A stretch of 43,905 nucleotides of DNA from Ramlibacter sp. (lineage in GTDB: Bacteria; Pseudomonadota; Gammaproteobacteria; Burkholderiales; Burkholderiaceae_C), in the NCBI RefSeq assembly GCF_029866045.1, contig NZ_JARXAB010000095.1, positions 1-43,905 on the forward strand. The letters run 5' to 3'. The stretch's first letter is position 1. Each line of letters starts with the position of its first letter. Both the position numbers and the translations under genes were made by a program. Below, piece after piece: positions 23,052-30,829 of the stretch. The notes beneath the pieces are model-generated. The model was not told the DNA's origin and made no database searches. It saw nothing but the letters and a program-made list of their open reading frames with translations.

Positions 23052-23632
23052 ACCGCGGCTACCTCCCCTCCGCTGCGGCGGTTCCGGCGCCGGACATGTC
23101 ATTTGTGCGCCTGTTTGGCGACGCGAGCCTGGGCTGGCAGCACAGAGGCCAATACGCCATCTGGACCGGAACGTCCAGCCAAGAATCACGATACCGCTTG
23201 CTGGAGCGCATCGGCCAAAAGGTCGCTTGCCTCGAGTTGGCCGACGGCGGCCCCGTGTTTCACAGGATCGGCCGTGGGATCCCCTTCACCATCGAGAACA
23301 TGATGAGCTTTTGGCTCACACTGGACTCGGACGCCATGTGGCTTGACACGCCCAGCGAGGCAGGACGCTACGCGCTGCTTGCCGTAGGCGGAGCCGCTGG
23401 CAAACCCGCCACTGCGACCGTGGATTGGACCTGCCCGAGCTGCGGCACCGCCATCGGGTCACGCACAGTGCCGATCGCAACCGCGGGCTTTGTTGCCATG
23501 CTCAAGACCGCAGAGGCGGCCGCTGCTGCATTCGACGCCGATGCGCAGTCACGTCGCTGCGGCGCCTGCGAGATGGTTCACCCGCCAACCACGGCGATGC
23601 GGTCAGGCCGGCATTTGCAGGGCGGCGCATGA
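23048..23632 (+). CDS. Degenerate paralogue of the cupin-like/zinc-ribbon protein (module 1, copy b)
   Basis: A 194-residue protein starting at a GTG that overlaps the previous stop (GTGA). It aligns with its neighbour across the motif region and the zinc ribbon: MMSFWLTLDSDAMWL stands where the others have GYWHINDKDEI, and DWTCPSC (Cys129, Cys132) and RRCGACEMVHP (Cys171, Cys174) match the ribbon. The His and Glu of the putative iron site are Leu and Ala here, so it should lack that centre while keeping zinc. Such a pair suggests a catalytic subunit and a structural subunit of one heteromer. Its stop overlaps the Rieske ferredoxin start. No named family recognised with certainty. Confidence 0.6.
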   Translation: MNRGYLPSAAAVPAPDMSFVRLFGDASLGWQHRGQYAIWTGTSSQESRYRLLERIGQKVACLELADGGPVFHRIGRGIPFTIENMMSFWLTLDSDAMWLDTPSEAGRYALLAVGGAAGKPATATVDWTCPSCGTAIGSRTVPIATAGFVAMLKTAEAAAAAFDADAQSRRCGACEMVHPPTTAMRSGRHLQGGA

Positions 23633-23982
23633 CGATACAAACACCGCCTCCACCCTCAGAGCCGTCCCATCTGGCCTGCGCAAGGTCGGATGTCCCGACC
23701 GATGGCGCTGTTTTGACATGCCGTGTGGAAGGACGCGCCATCGCGGTCGCCCGGAGATCCGCAGGGAGTGACGACATCGTCGCCTTCGATACCCGCTGCC
23801 CGCATATGGATGGCCCTTTGCGCCTGGGCCGGGTGGTCGAAGGAGAAGTCATTTGCCCCTGGCACTTTTTCAGGTTCGATGTTTGCACGGGCCACGCGGT
23901 CGCCTGCGACAAGAGCCAGATGCAATTGAAAATCTATCCGGTCAAGGTGCTCGACGAAAAGGTCTATGTCGACATCCAATAA
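23629..23982 (+). CDS. Rieske-type [2Fe-2S] ferredoxin
   Basis: A 117-residue single-domain Rieske protein. CPHMDGPLRLG and CPWHFFRFD give the CxH...CxxH cluster ligands with the usual spacing of about 17 residues. The size is that of the ferredoxin components of three-component ring-hydroxylating oxygenases and of nitrite reductase NirD. The oxygenase in this window is of the two-component phthalate type with its own reductase, so it would not obviously need this ferredoxin. It overlaps the zinc-ribbon protein gene by ATGA and may serve the TAXI/cupin module instead. Confidence 0.92.
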   Translation: MTIQTPPPPSEPSHLACARSDVPTDGAVLTCRVEGRAIAVARRSAGSDDIVAFDTRCPHMDGPLRLGRVVEGEVICPWHFFRFDVCTGHAVACDKSQMQLKIYPVKVLDEKVYVDIQ

Positions 23983-24072
23983 TCGCGGCACGAGCCAAGC
24001 CACGGCCGGCGTCGTGGCGATCACCCCCAGTTCTTGATTGACTTCGCAACCCACCACACAGGACACGAACCC

Positions 24073-25254
24073 ATGACAGCCATGAAACCCCTCGCCGCCT
24101 TGCTCGTTTCTGCCCTTTGCGCCGCGGGCGCCGCGCAGGCCCAGACCGGCCCGATCAAGATCGGCATCATCCACCCGTCCACAGGCCCGCTGTCGACGCC
24201 CGGCATTGAGGCCACCAACGGCTTCCAGATGTATTTCAACGAGATCGGCAACCGGATTGCCGGCCGGCAGGTGCAGTTTTTCCAGGAAGACGAAGGGTCC
24301 AACCCAGCCCAAGGGCTGGAGCGGATCAAGCGCCTGGTGGAGCGCGAGGGCGTCCATGTCGTCACGGGCATCACCTCAAGCGCGGTCGGCTACGCGGTGC
24401 GCGACTACATCCATGAAAAGCAGATGCCCCTGGTGATCATGGGCGCAGCGGGCGCCAATGACCTCACTGCCGCCCGGGGCAGCCCGTACATCTTCAGAAC
24501 CAGCTTCACCAACCGGCAGTTCACCGCGCCTTACGGGCAGTACGCCTGCCAGAAGATGAACTACAAGCGAACGGTCATCCTGGCCTCGGACTTCGTGACG
24601 GGCCAGGAGCAGGCCAACGCGTTTGAAGAGTCGTACAAGAAGGCGGGTTGCGAGATCGTCAAAAAGATCATGGTGCCCCTGGGCACGAGCGACTTCGCCC
24701 CCTTCCTGGCACAGATCCCGAGCTCCAACGTCGACGCGGTCTGGGCCATGTTCCTCGGCCAAGATGCCATTGGCTTCGTCAAGCAATATGACCAGCTGGG
24801 CTTCAAGGCCCGTATTCCCCTCACCGGCTCGGCCGGTTTGACGTACGAGCCACTGCTGCCGGCCATGGGCCGCTCGGCGGTGGGCGCCCAAGTCTCCACC
24901 TGGTACATCCCAGACCTGCCCGGAGACGTCAACAAGCGCTTTGTCGACGCCTACACCGCGCAGTACAAGTCGGTGCCGGGGTCCGCCACCGCGGGAGCCT
25001 ATGTGGGCGCCATGGCCTTGGCCAAGGCCATCGAGGCGGTCAACGGGCGCGTCGAAAACAAGGCCGAGTTGCTGGCTGCGCTGCGCCGGGTGAATCTGCC
25101 GTCCACGCCGCAAGGGCCCTTCCGCTTTGACGACAAGCAAAACGTCGTCTTCAACCTTTACGCGGTCAAGATCGTCGATCGTGGCGGCAAGCCGGTCCCC
25201 GAACTGGTGGCGCCGATTGCCACCGGCGTCGACCAGGCCTGGCAAGCGCGCTGA
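24073..25254 (+). CDS. Branched-chain-amino-acid-type ABC transporter receptor (LivK/HbaE-like)
   Basis: A 393-residue periplasmic receptor of the Leu/Ile/Val-binding type I fold. Signal peptide about 1-24 ends AAQAQT; the mature protein begins PIKIGIIHPSTGPLS, the standard ligand-edge motif, and has VHVVTGITSSAVG near 95. The ATG at 24073 was chosen; further upstream in-frame codons precede the signal peptide. It heads a five-part importer with the fused permease and two ATPases that follow. Receptors of this class near aromatic degradation genes usually bind aromatic or alicyclic acids rather than amino acids. Ligand unproven. Confidence 0.93.
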   Translation: MTAMKPLAALLVSALCAAGAAQAQTGPIKIGIIHPSTGPLSTPGIEATNGFQMYFNEIGNRIAGRQVQFFQEDEGSNPAQGLERIKRLVEREGVHVVTGITSSAVGYAVRDYIHEKQMPLVIMGAAGANDLTAARGSPYIFRTSFTNRQFTAPYGQYACQKMNYKRTVILASDFVTGQEQANAFEESYKKAGCEIVKKIMVPLGTSDFAPFLAQIPSSNVDAVWAMFLGQDAIGFVKQYDQLGFKARIPLTGSAGLTYEPLLPAMGRSAVGAQVSTWYIPDLPGDVNKRFVDAYTAQYKSVPGSATAGAYVGAMALAKAIEAVNGRVENKAELLAALRRVNLPSTPQGPFRFDDKQNVVFNLYAVKIVDRGGKPVPELVAPIATGVDQAWQAR

Positions 25255-25293
25255 ACTTCCTGTAACCCTTGAACCTGGCCCGGGAAGGGCTGG

Positions 25294-27195
25294 GTGATCG
25301 GCCCTAGCACTGTGTGGACCCTCTCCATCATCAACGGAGTCGCGTACGGCAGCCTCCTGTTCCTCCTAGCGGCGGGCTTCTCGATGATCTTCGGCGTGCT
25401 GAAGGTCATCAACCTGGCCCATGGGTCCCTCTACCTGGCGGCGGCCTATCTGACGTACAGCCTGGTCGAGGCTGGAACCGGCATGGTCGTGGCCGTGGCT
25501 GGCGGAGCGATCGTCGCCGCGCTGGTTGCCGCGCTCTCTGAGCGTTTTCTTCTGTACAGGCTGCAGGGCCAATATCTGGCCCAGGTGCTGGTCACCCTGG
25601 GGCTGCTGCATATCTTCGCGGATGTCTTCCACGGGGTCTGGGGCGGCACGCCGCGTGTGGTGCAGGTGCCAGACATCTGGGACTGGTCGGTCCCCATGGG
25701 GGTCATGAGCTACCCCGCCTACCGCCTGTTCCTGATCGGATGCGGGCTCACCGTCGCATTGGCGCTGTGGTGGCTACTCGAACGCACGCGTTTGGGCAGC
25801 ATCGTGCGAGCGGCCGTCGACGACGAGGAAATGGCGCAGACCAGCGGCGTGGTGGTTCCGAGGTTGCGTTGGATTGTTTTCGGCCTTGGCGGTCTTCTCG
25901 CCGGGCTGGCGGGCGGGCTTGGCGCGCCCTTCCTGGGCGCCCGATCGGGCCTGGACCTCGAGGTATTTCTGCTGGCCCTGGTGGTGGTGGTGGTCGGAGG
26001 AATCGGCTCGCTCGGGGGCGCCTACCTGGCCGCGATGCTGGTCGGTGTGATCGATTCGGTCGGGAAGATCCTGTTCCCCGAAGCCTCGATGTTCATGCTG
26101 TTCCTGCCCTTGCTTCTGATCCTGCTGTTCAGGCCCAGTGGCCTGTCGGGCCGCGTGTTGACGCATGTGGTGCCGGTGTCCCGCGACACCCGCGGCAGCA
26201 AGGAGCCAGAGGGGTTTGCGCGCCGCTTGCAACCCTGGGTCGAGCGCGCACGGACGGTGCCCGCGTGGAAGGTAGGTCTGGCACTCCTGGCCATTCTGGC
26301 GCTGTTTCCCGCGATGTCATCGCCCTACGGCGTGGGCATTCTGACATTGATCTTGATCTGGGCCATCGTGGGCTTGGGGTTCAATGTGCTGTTGGGGTAC
26401 GCGGGCATGCCCTCCTTCGGCCATGCGGCCTTTTTTGGGGGCGGCGCCTATGCAGTCGCCCTGCTGGCCAAGCACTGGCAGGGACCGTCCTGGCTTTTGC
26501 TGGTCGCCGCTGTTGCCTGCATGACTGTCATGGCGGCAATTTTTGGCGTTTTGGCTCTGCGCACACGGCTGGTCTACTTTCTGTTGGCGACTGTCGCCCT
26601 GGGTCAACTGGCCTGGGGTGTGATGTTCAAGTGGCGGTCCTTATCCGGCGGAGACGATGGCATGCGCCTGGGGGAAAAACTCTCCATGCCCGGCGTCCCC
26701 GCCGAGAGCAGCTCCGCCTTCTACTATGCGGTCGCGGCGGTTTTTTTCCTGGTCTGTGTGGTGTTCTATCGCTTGCACAAGTCACATTTCAAGCGAGTGC
26801 TACAGGGCCTGCAGGGCAATGACCGGCGCCTTTCAGCCCTGGGCTATGACACCTGGGTGTATCAGTTCGCGGCCTTCGTTCTGTCGGGAACCATCACGGG
26901 TCTGGCAGGCGCGCTGTTCGCCTTTCACGCTGGCTTCGTGAGTCCACAGCTGCTGGGGATCGTGATTTCGGCAAAGATTATGCTGATCACCATTCTTGGC
27001 GGCGCAGGAACTTTTGTCGGGCCGCTGCTGGGCGCGCTTGTCTTGATAGGCGCGGAGGAATTCGTGACGCGCTGGACATCGCACTGGGAGGCCTTCCAGG
27101 GCATCCTGTTCATCTCCGTCGCCATCTTGGCGCCGCGCGGGCTGGCCGGTGCATTCAACCGGCTGTTCCCTGCGCGACCCGATCAGCAGGCGTGA
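25294..27195 (+). CDS. Fused LivH-LivM ABC permease
   Basis: A 633-residue protein that joins the two permeases usually encoded separately. Residues 1-285 are LivH-like (INGVAYGSLLFLLAAGFSM, VINLAHGS, VVVVVGGIGSLGGAYLAA); a short charged linker around 286-325 follows; residues 326-633 are LivM-like (GLGFNVLLGYAGMPSFGHAAFF, ILGGAGTFVGPLLGA). About 16-18 membrane segments. The GTG start has AAGGG ahead of it. Translation is coupled to the first ATPase gene. The fusion locks permease stoichiometry at 1:1. Confidence 0.93.
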   Translation: MIGPSTVWTLSIINGVAYGSLLFLLAAGFSMIFGVLKVINLAHGSLYLAAAYLTYSLVEAGTGMVVAVAGGAIVAALVAALSERFLLYRLQGQYLAQVLVTLGLLHIFADVFHGVWGGTPRVVQVPDIWDWSVPMGVMSYPAYRLFLIGCGLTVALALWWLLERTRLGSIVRAAVDDEEMAQTSGVVVPRLRWIVFGLGGLLAGLAGGLGAPFLGARSGLDLEVFLLALVVVVVGGIGSLGGAYLAAMLVGVIDSVGKILFPEASMFMLFLPLLLILLFRPSGLSGRVLTHVVPVSRDTRGSKEPEGFARRLQPWVERARTVPAWKVGLALLAILALFPAMSSPYGVGILTLILIWAIVGLGFNVLLGYAGMPSFGHAAFFGGGAYAVALLAKHWQGPSWLLLVAAVACMTVMAAIFGVLALRTRLVYFLLATVALGQLAWGVMFKWRSLSGGDDGMRLGEKLSMPGVPAESSSAFYYAVAAVFFLVCVVFYRLHKSHFKRVLQGLQGNDRRLSALGYDTWVYQFAAFVLSGTITGLAGALFAFHAGFVSPQLLGIVISAKIMLITILGGAGTFVGPLLGALVLIGAEEFVTRWTSHWEAFQGILFISVAILAPRGLAGAFNRLFPARPDQQA

Positions 27196-27929
27196 TGACG
27201 ATGGCAGCCCAAGCCCTTTTCTCGATGCGCAGCGTGCGCCTTTCGCTCGGCGGCGTGGACATTTTGCGTGGGGTTGACCTGGATGTCGCCCCAACCGGCT
27301 GCCATGTTCTGATCGGGCCGAACGGTGCCGGGAAGACCTCGCTTTTCAACGTCGCGTCCGGCCAATACAAGCCCACAACGGGGTCTGTCCACTTTGACGG
27401 GCAAGACATCACGCGATTGGCGCCGCACCAGCGTGCGCAAAGGCGAATCGCCAGAACCTTCCAAGTGGCCAGCCTGTTTCGCGAACTGAGCGTAGAAGAC
27501 AACCTGCGGCTGGCGGTGCTGGCACCTGCGCCCCATCTGGGCAAACGCACGGCAGCCGAGGTCCAGGACCAAATGGCCTCCCTGCTGGAGACCAGCGGCC
27601 TGCAGGCCAAGCGGCATATGACAGCGGGTCAGCTGGCCTACGGCGAGCAGCGGCAATTGGAGATCGCCCTTGGACTGGCGAACCAACCGGCCCTGCTGCT
27701 GATGGACGAGCCGATGGCGGGGCTGACCGCCCAGGAGCGCCAGGTCCTGGCCCGACGCCTGGACGACCTGTCCCAGAAAATCGCGGTCCTGATGGTCGAA
27801 CACCACCTCGAAGATGCGCTGGCGATTGCCGATCAGATCACCGTGCTGTATTTGGGCGAGGCGATCTTTTCGGGCACTGCGGACGAGGTCAGGGCCCACC
27901 CGCTGGTTCAAAAAATCTACCTGGGGTGA
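27192..27929 (+). CDS. ABC transporter ATPase, LivG type
   Basis: A 245-residue ATPase. Walker A GPNGAGKTSLF near 36-46, signature AYGEQRQLEIA near 150, Walker B LLLMDEPMAGL near 168-178, then the switch histidine in VEHHLEDAL. The FRELSVEDNLRLAV stretch is typical of LivG. Start is GTG 27192 or ATG 27195, both overlapping the permease stop. Works with the LivF-type ATPase that follows. Confidence 0.94.
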   Translation: MMTMAAQALFSMRSVRLSLGGVDILRGVDLDVAPTGCHVLIGPNGAGKTSLFNVASGQYKPTTGSVHFDGQDITRLAPHQRAQRRIARTFQVASLFRELSVEDNLRLAVLAPAPHLGKRTAAEVQDQMASLLETSGLQAKRHMTAGQLAYGEQRQLEIALGLANQPALLLMDEPMAGLTAQERQVLARRLDDLSQKIAVLMVEHHLEDALAIADQITVLYLGEAIFSGTADEVRAHPLVQKIYLG

Positions 27930-28678
27930 CAAGCCGCATGCAGCTGAACGTCTGTGACCTCAATGTCTTCATTGGCGACAGCCATGTGCTGCAGGGACTG
28001 ACGCTGGGCATCGGCGCTAGCCGCCAGGTGGTGGTGATCGGTCGCAACGGCGCTGGAAAAACAACCCTGGCCCGGGCGCTGCTCGGGTTGACCGGTCCGT
28101 CCGCCGAGGGCACGCTGACCATTGCGGCCGATGGTGCGGCCGCATCGCCAGGCGGGACACGCGACATTTCATCAAGCGCCACCTGGGACCGCCACCAACT
28201 GGGAATTGGCTATGTGCCTCAGGGAAGGCGGGTATTTGCCTCACTCAGCGTCGAGGAGAACCTGCAAGTCGCGGCGCATCCGCCACGTGATGGCAGAGCG
28301 CCCGCGTGGACGCTGGACTCCCTTTACGACCTGTTCCCGCGGCTCAAGGAGCGCCGTCGCCAGCTGGCGTCCGTGCTGTCGGGGGGCGAACAGCAAATGC
28401 TCGCGATTGGCCGTGCGCTGAGCGGGCACCCCAGAATCCTGATCCTGGACGAACCGACCGAGGGCCTGGCACCGATCATGGTGGATCTGGTGGTGGGCAC
28501 CCTGAAGAAGGTCAACGACAGCGGCATTGACGTTCTGCTGTTTGAACAGAATCTGCGTGTGGCCGCCAGCATGGCGGACGACCTCCATGTGCTTCAGTCT
28601 GGTCAGATCGTCCACAGCCAGCGCGATGTGAGCGAGGCTGATGTGCGCGATCTTGCCGAGCGCTATCTGAGCGTCTGA
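27926..28678 (+). CDS. ABC transporter ATPase, LivF type
   Basis: A 250-residue ATPase. Walker A GRNGAGKTTLARALLG near 38-53, signature LSGGEQQMLAIGRAL near 151-165, Walker B ILILDEPTEGLAP near 171-183, and the LivF-specific VPQGRRVFASLSVEENL. A stretch rich in Ala, Gly and Ser around 62-83 is a slightly long insertion between Walker A and the Q-loop. Start GTG 27926 overlaps the LivG-type stop; an ATG four codons later is the alternative. Last gene of the importer operon. Confidence 0.94.
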   Translation: MTSRMQLNVCDLNVFIGDSHVLQGLTLGIGASRQVVVIGRNGAGKTTLARALLGLTGPSAEGTLTIAADGAAASPGGTRDISSSATWDRHQLGIGYVPQGRRVFASLSVEENLQVAAHPPRDGRAPAWTLDSLYDLFPRLKERRRQLASVLSGGEQQMLAIGRALSGHPRILILDEPTEGLAPIMVDLVVGTLKKVNDSGIDVLLFEQNLRVAASMADDLHVLQSGQIVHSQRDVSEADVRDLAERYLSV

Positions 28679-28719
28679 GTTTGCTCGCGCAGATGACAGC
28701 ACACAGACCCGGCACGACA

Positions 28720-28745
28720 CGTTCCCCTCGGCGGAACGCTGTTCC
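28720..28745. promoter_or_regulatory. Triple half-site operator upstream of module 2
   Basis: CGTTCC-N7-GGAACG overlaps GGAAC-GCT-GTTCC, so three alternately oriented GTTCC half-sites lie within 26 bases. A perfect 10-base palindrome, AAAGTACTTT (28754-28763), and a TACGAT -10-like element (28763-28768) follow. The layout suggests a repressor site in the promoter of the ferredoxin/TAXI/cupin operon. Neither the MarR nor the TetR candidate sites resemble it. Confidence 0.55.
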
Positions 28746-28799
28746 TAATCCACAAAGTACTTTACGATCCCTGGAAGAAAAGAGCCTCCAGGAGACGTG

Positions 28800-29156
28800 A
28801 TGGCCTGTTTTAGAGTTTTGAACCGGCAGCTTGAGCTGCAAGCAACGCCCACCCAATCGCTCCTGCAAGCAGCGGAGGCGGCCGGAGAGCCGTGGCGCCG
28901 GTTTTGCGGTTCGTCGGCGCTGTGCGGCACCTGCGCGGTCGTCGTGGTGGACGGTCAGCCCGCGCCGGCTCGCCCGCGTGAGGCCATGTTCATTGAGGGC
29001 TGGGGCAAGCAAGAGGGGTTCCGCCTGGGCTGCCAGCTCAAACTGGCCGAGGGCGATGTGACCGTCATCAACTGCTCTGACTACGAGTTCGATCCCGACG
29101 CCATCGCCGCCGCGGCGAGCGCCGCCAAACAACAAATTTCAAAGGAGACAGCATGA
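28800..29156 (+). CDS. [2Fe-2S] ferredoxin (module 2)
   Basis: A 118-residue beta-grasp ferredoxin. Ligands: CGSSALCGTC (C-x5-C-x2-C) and the fourth Cys in LGCQLK 33 residues later. The five-residue gap between the first two cysteines is that of adrenodoxin-type rather than plant-type (four-residue) ferredoxins. The last 25 residues are alanine-rich and beyond the usual fold. GGAG precedes the ATG. The stop overlaps the TAXI-like gene start (ATGA), so the two are coupled. Likely an electron donor to a protein of this operon. Confidence 0.9.
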   Translation: MACFRVLNRQLELQATPTQSLLQAAEAAGEPWRRFCGSSALCGTCAVVVVDGQPAPARPREAMFIEGWGKQEGFRLGCQLKLAEGDVTVINCSDYEFDPDAIAAAASAAKQQISKETA

Positions 29157-30118
29157 CGCAACGCAAAATTGAACTTGATTTTTCCACCTGCTGGGGCACC
29201 ACCAACTTCACCCGCGTGGCGGGCTGGATCATGTGGGGCCTGCGTGACCACTTCGACCCCAAGTCACGCTTTGACATCAAGCTCGGTAACGGCGTGGTTG
29301 ACAACATCCACCGCGTGGCGCGCGGCGAAGCTGATCTGGGCATCATCACCCCCACCCAAAACCTGAACCTCGCACGCGAAGGTCGCGGCCCCTTCACCAC
29401 GGCCTACCCCGACCTGGTGTCCCTAGGCACACTCCAGCACGACGATCGGCTCACCTGCGGTGTGGCCAGCCACGTCAAGATCAATTCCCTGCACGACATC
29501 GCCGCACAGCGACTGCCGCTGCGCATCGCCGCCGACCTCGAGGACGACGGCGCATCGGTGGCCTTTGCCAGCCACGAGATCCTGAAGTTCTACGGCATCA
29601 CACAAGACCGCCTGCGCTCCTGGGGTGGCGATCTGCTTCACCTCGACCGCGGTCCCGGCCAGGGCGTTGAAAAAATCATCGACGGCCATGCCGACATCCT
29701 GATTCACGAGGCAGTGATGCTCAAGCCGTGGTTCGAATTGATCCACGACCGCGGCGGGCGCTTCATGTCCTTTGACAAAGCCCTGCTCGACCACCTGGCC
29801 AAGGAATACGGCTACGGTTCGGCCAAGCTTCCCACGACCTTTGGTTACACCGGTGGCGACGTCGACTGCATCGACTGGGCAGACTGGCTGATCATCTGCC
29901 GCCGCGACCTGGACCCCGAAATCGCCTACCGCGTTTCCCAAGTCATGGCCGAAAAGAGGCGTGTGATTGAAAACCAGTACCGCTGGATGCCGATCAAGCA
30001 CTCTCCCATGATCTACCCCATTGACGTGAAAGCCATGTTTGAGACCCCCGGCGTCGAGTACCACGAGGGTGCACTGCGCTACTACGCAGACAGCAAACAG
30101 ACCCAGAAAGCCGCCTGA
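29153..30118 (+). CDS. TAXI/TRAP-receptor-like protein without signal peptide (module 2); possible enzyme
   Basis: A 321-residue paralogue of the protein at 21380, alignable from end to end. It starts MTQRKIELDFSTCWGTTNF directly at the first strand of the fold, behind AAAGGAGA, so no export signal is possible. Shared positions: NFxxxAGWI near 18-26, DNI and GEADLGIITP near 50-67, SWGGD near 156-160, HEA near 185, CIDWADW (239-245), a conserved His in PIKHSPMIYPID (280-291) and HEGALRYY (304-311). Ligand-binding residues of exported TAXI receptors are not the ones conserved here, as far as I can judge. Between a ferredoxin and a cupin-like protein, it looks like a subunit of a cytoplasmic enzyme. 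Function unknown. Confidence 0.75.
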   Translation: MTQRKIELDFSTCWGTTNFTRVAGWIMWGLRDHFDPKSRFDIKLGNGVVDNIHRVARGEADLGIITPTQNLNLAREGRGPFTTAYPDLVSLGTLQHDDRLTCGVASHVKINSLHDIAAQRLPLRIAADLEDDGASVAFASHEILKFYGITQDRLRSWGGDLLHLDRGPGQGVEKIIDGHADILIHEAVMLKPWFELIHDRGGRFMSFDKALLDHLAKEYGYGSAKLPTTFGYTGGDVDCIDWADWLIICRRDLDPEIAYRVSQVMAEKRRVIENQYRWMPIKHSPMIYPIDVKAMFETPGVEYHEGALRYYADSKQTQKAA

Positions 30119-30131
30119 GGTCAGAGACCGT

Positions 30132-30794
30132 ATGGACCAAGTCACTTCCGCAGGCCCGAAGCCGGGCTTGTCTGATGACGCATTTGCCCTGTTGCAAGAC
30201 ATCGTAGGGCGCAAGGGGGCGCTGACCGTCGTCGACATGCTCGACGACGACGCGGCGCTTCGGTATCGCAGCTTTTTCCCGGTCGGAGAGATGCTGATCG
30301 GACTGCGCTTCTACGAGAACGATCCTTCTCGGCTGGGCATGCGAAACGGCAACACGCTCAAGATCGTTGACGGAAAAATTGCAGTGGAGCCACGCCGGCA
30401 CATGATGTTCACGCCGCCACTCGTGCCGCACCGCTCGGAACATATCTATGGCTTCTGGCATATCAACGACGAGCAAGAACTCGCGATGAACCTCACCCTG
30501 AGTGAGACCCGGCGCGTCACCGTGTTGATCGAGGGCTTCCCGAAGCGCGGCCGCCGTGACCGGTTCGCCTGGTTTTGCACCAGTTGCCTGAACCCCCTGT
30601 ACATGCGCGAAGTGGAAACCGGCCGCGTGGGCCTGCCCGGTTTTTATGCCGTCGAGGAAGACGCCTTTGAGGTGTTTAATTCCGAACTGAGCCTGCGCAC
30701 TTGCAAGCGATGCGGCACGGTTCATCCGCACGCTTATTCCATCTTCACCTGGAACGACTCAGAAGAACAAAAAGCCGCGCGCGCCGCTTCCTGA
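30132..30794 (+). CDS. Cupin-like/zinc-ribbon protein resembling 3-hydroxyanthranilate dioxygenase (module 2)
   Basis: A 220-residue paralogue of the protein at 22410. VPHRSEHIYGFWHINDEQE contains His100, His104, His110 and Glu116 at the same spacing, and the ribbon is RFAWFCTSC (Cys149, Cys152) plus RTCKRCGTVHP (Cys191, Cys194), the latter matching bacterial 3-hydroxyanthranilate dioxygenases closely. Like its paralogue it lacks a clear third His after the Glu. The N-terminal 50 residues are unlike the module 1 protein. It starts 14 bases after the TAXI-like stop. A mononuclear iron dioxygenase or a metal-containing subunit is likely; the reaction is open. Confidence 0.65.
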   Translation: MDQVTSAGPKPGLSDDAFALLQDIVGRKGALTVVDMLDDDAALRYRSFFPVGEMLIGLRFYENDPSRLGMRNGNTLKIVDGKIAVEPRRHMMFTPPLVPHRSEHIYGFWHINDEQELAMNLTLSETRRVTVLIEGFPKRGRRDRFAWFCTSCLNPLYMREVETGRVGLPGFYAVEEDAFEVFNSELSLRTCKRCGTVHPHAYSIFTWNDSEEQKAARAAS

Positions 30795-30829
30795 TCGCCA
30801 TTCAGCCACCATCCAAGAGGAGACACTCC

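Noticed and set aside
24073-28678. Housekeeping branched-chain amino acid importer
   Set aside because: Position inside an aromatic gene cluster and the fused permease make an aromatic or organic acid substrate more likely, although not proven.
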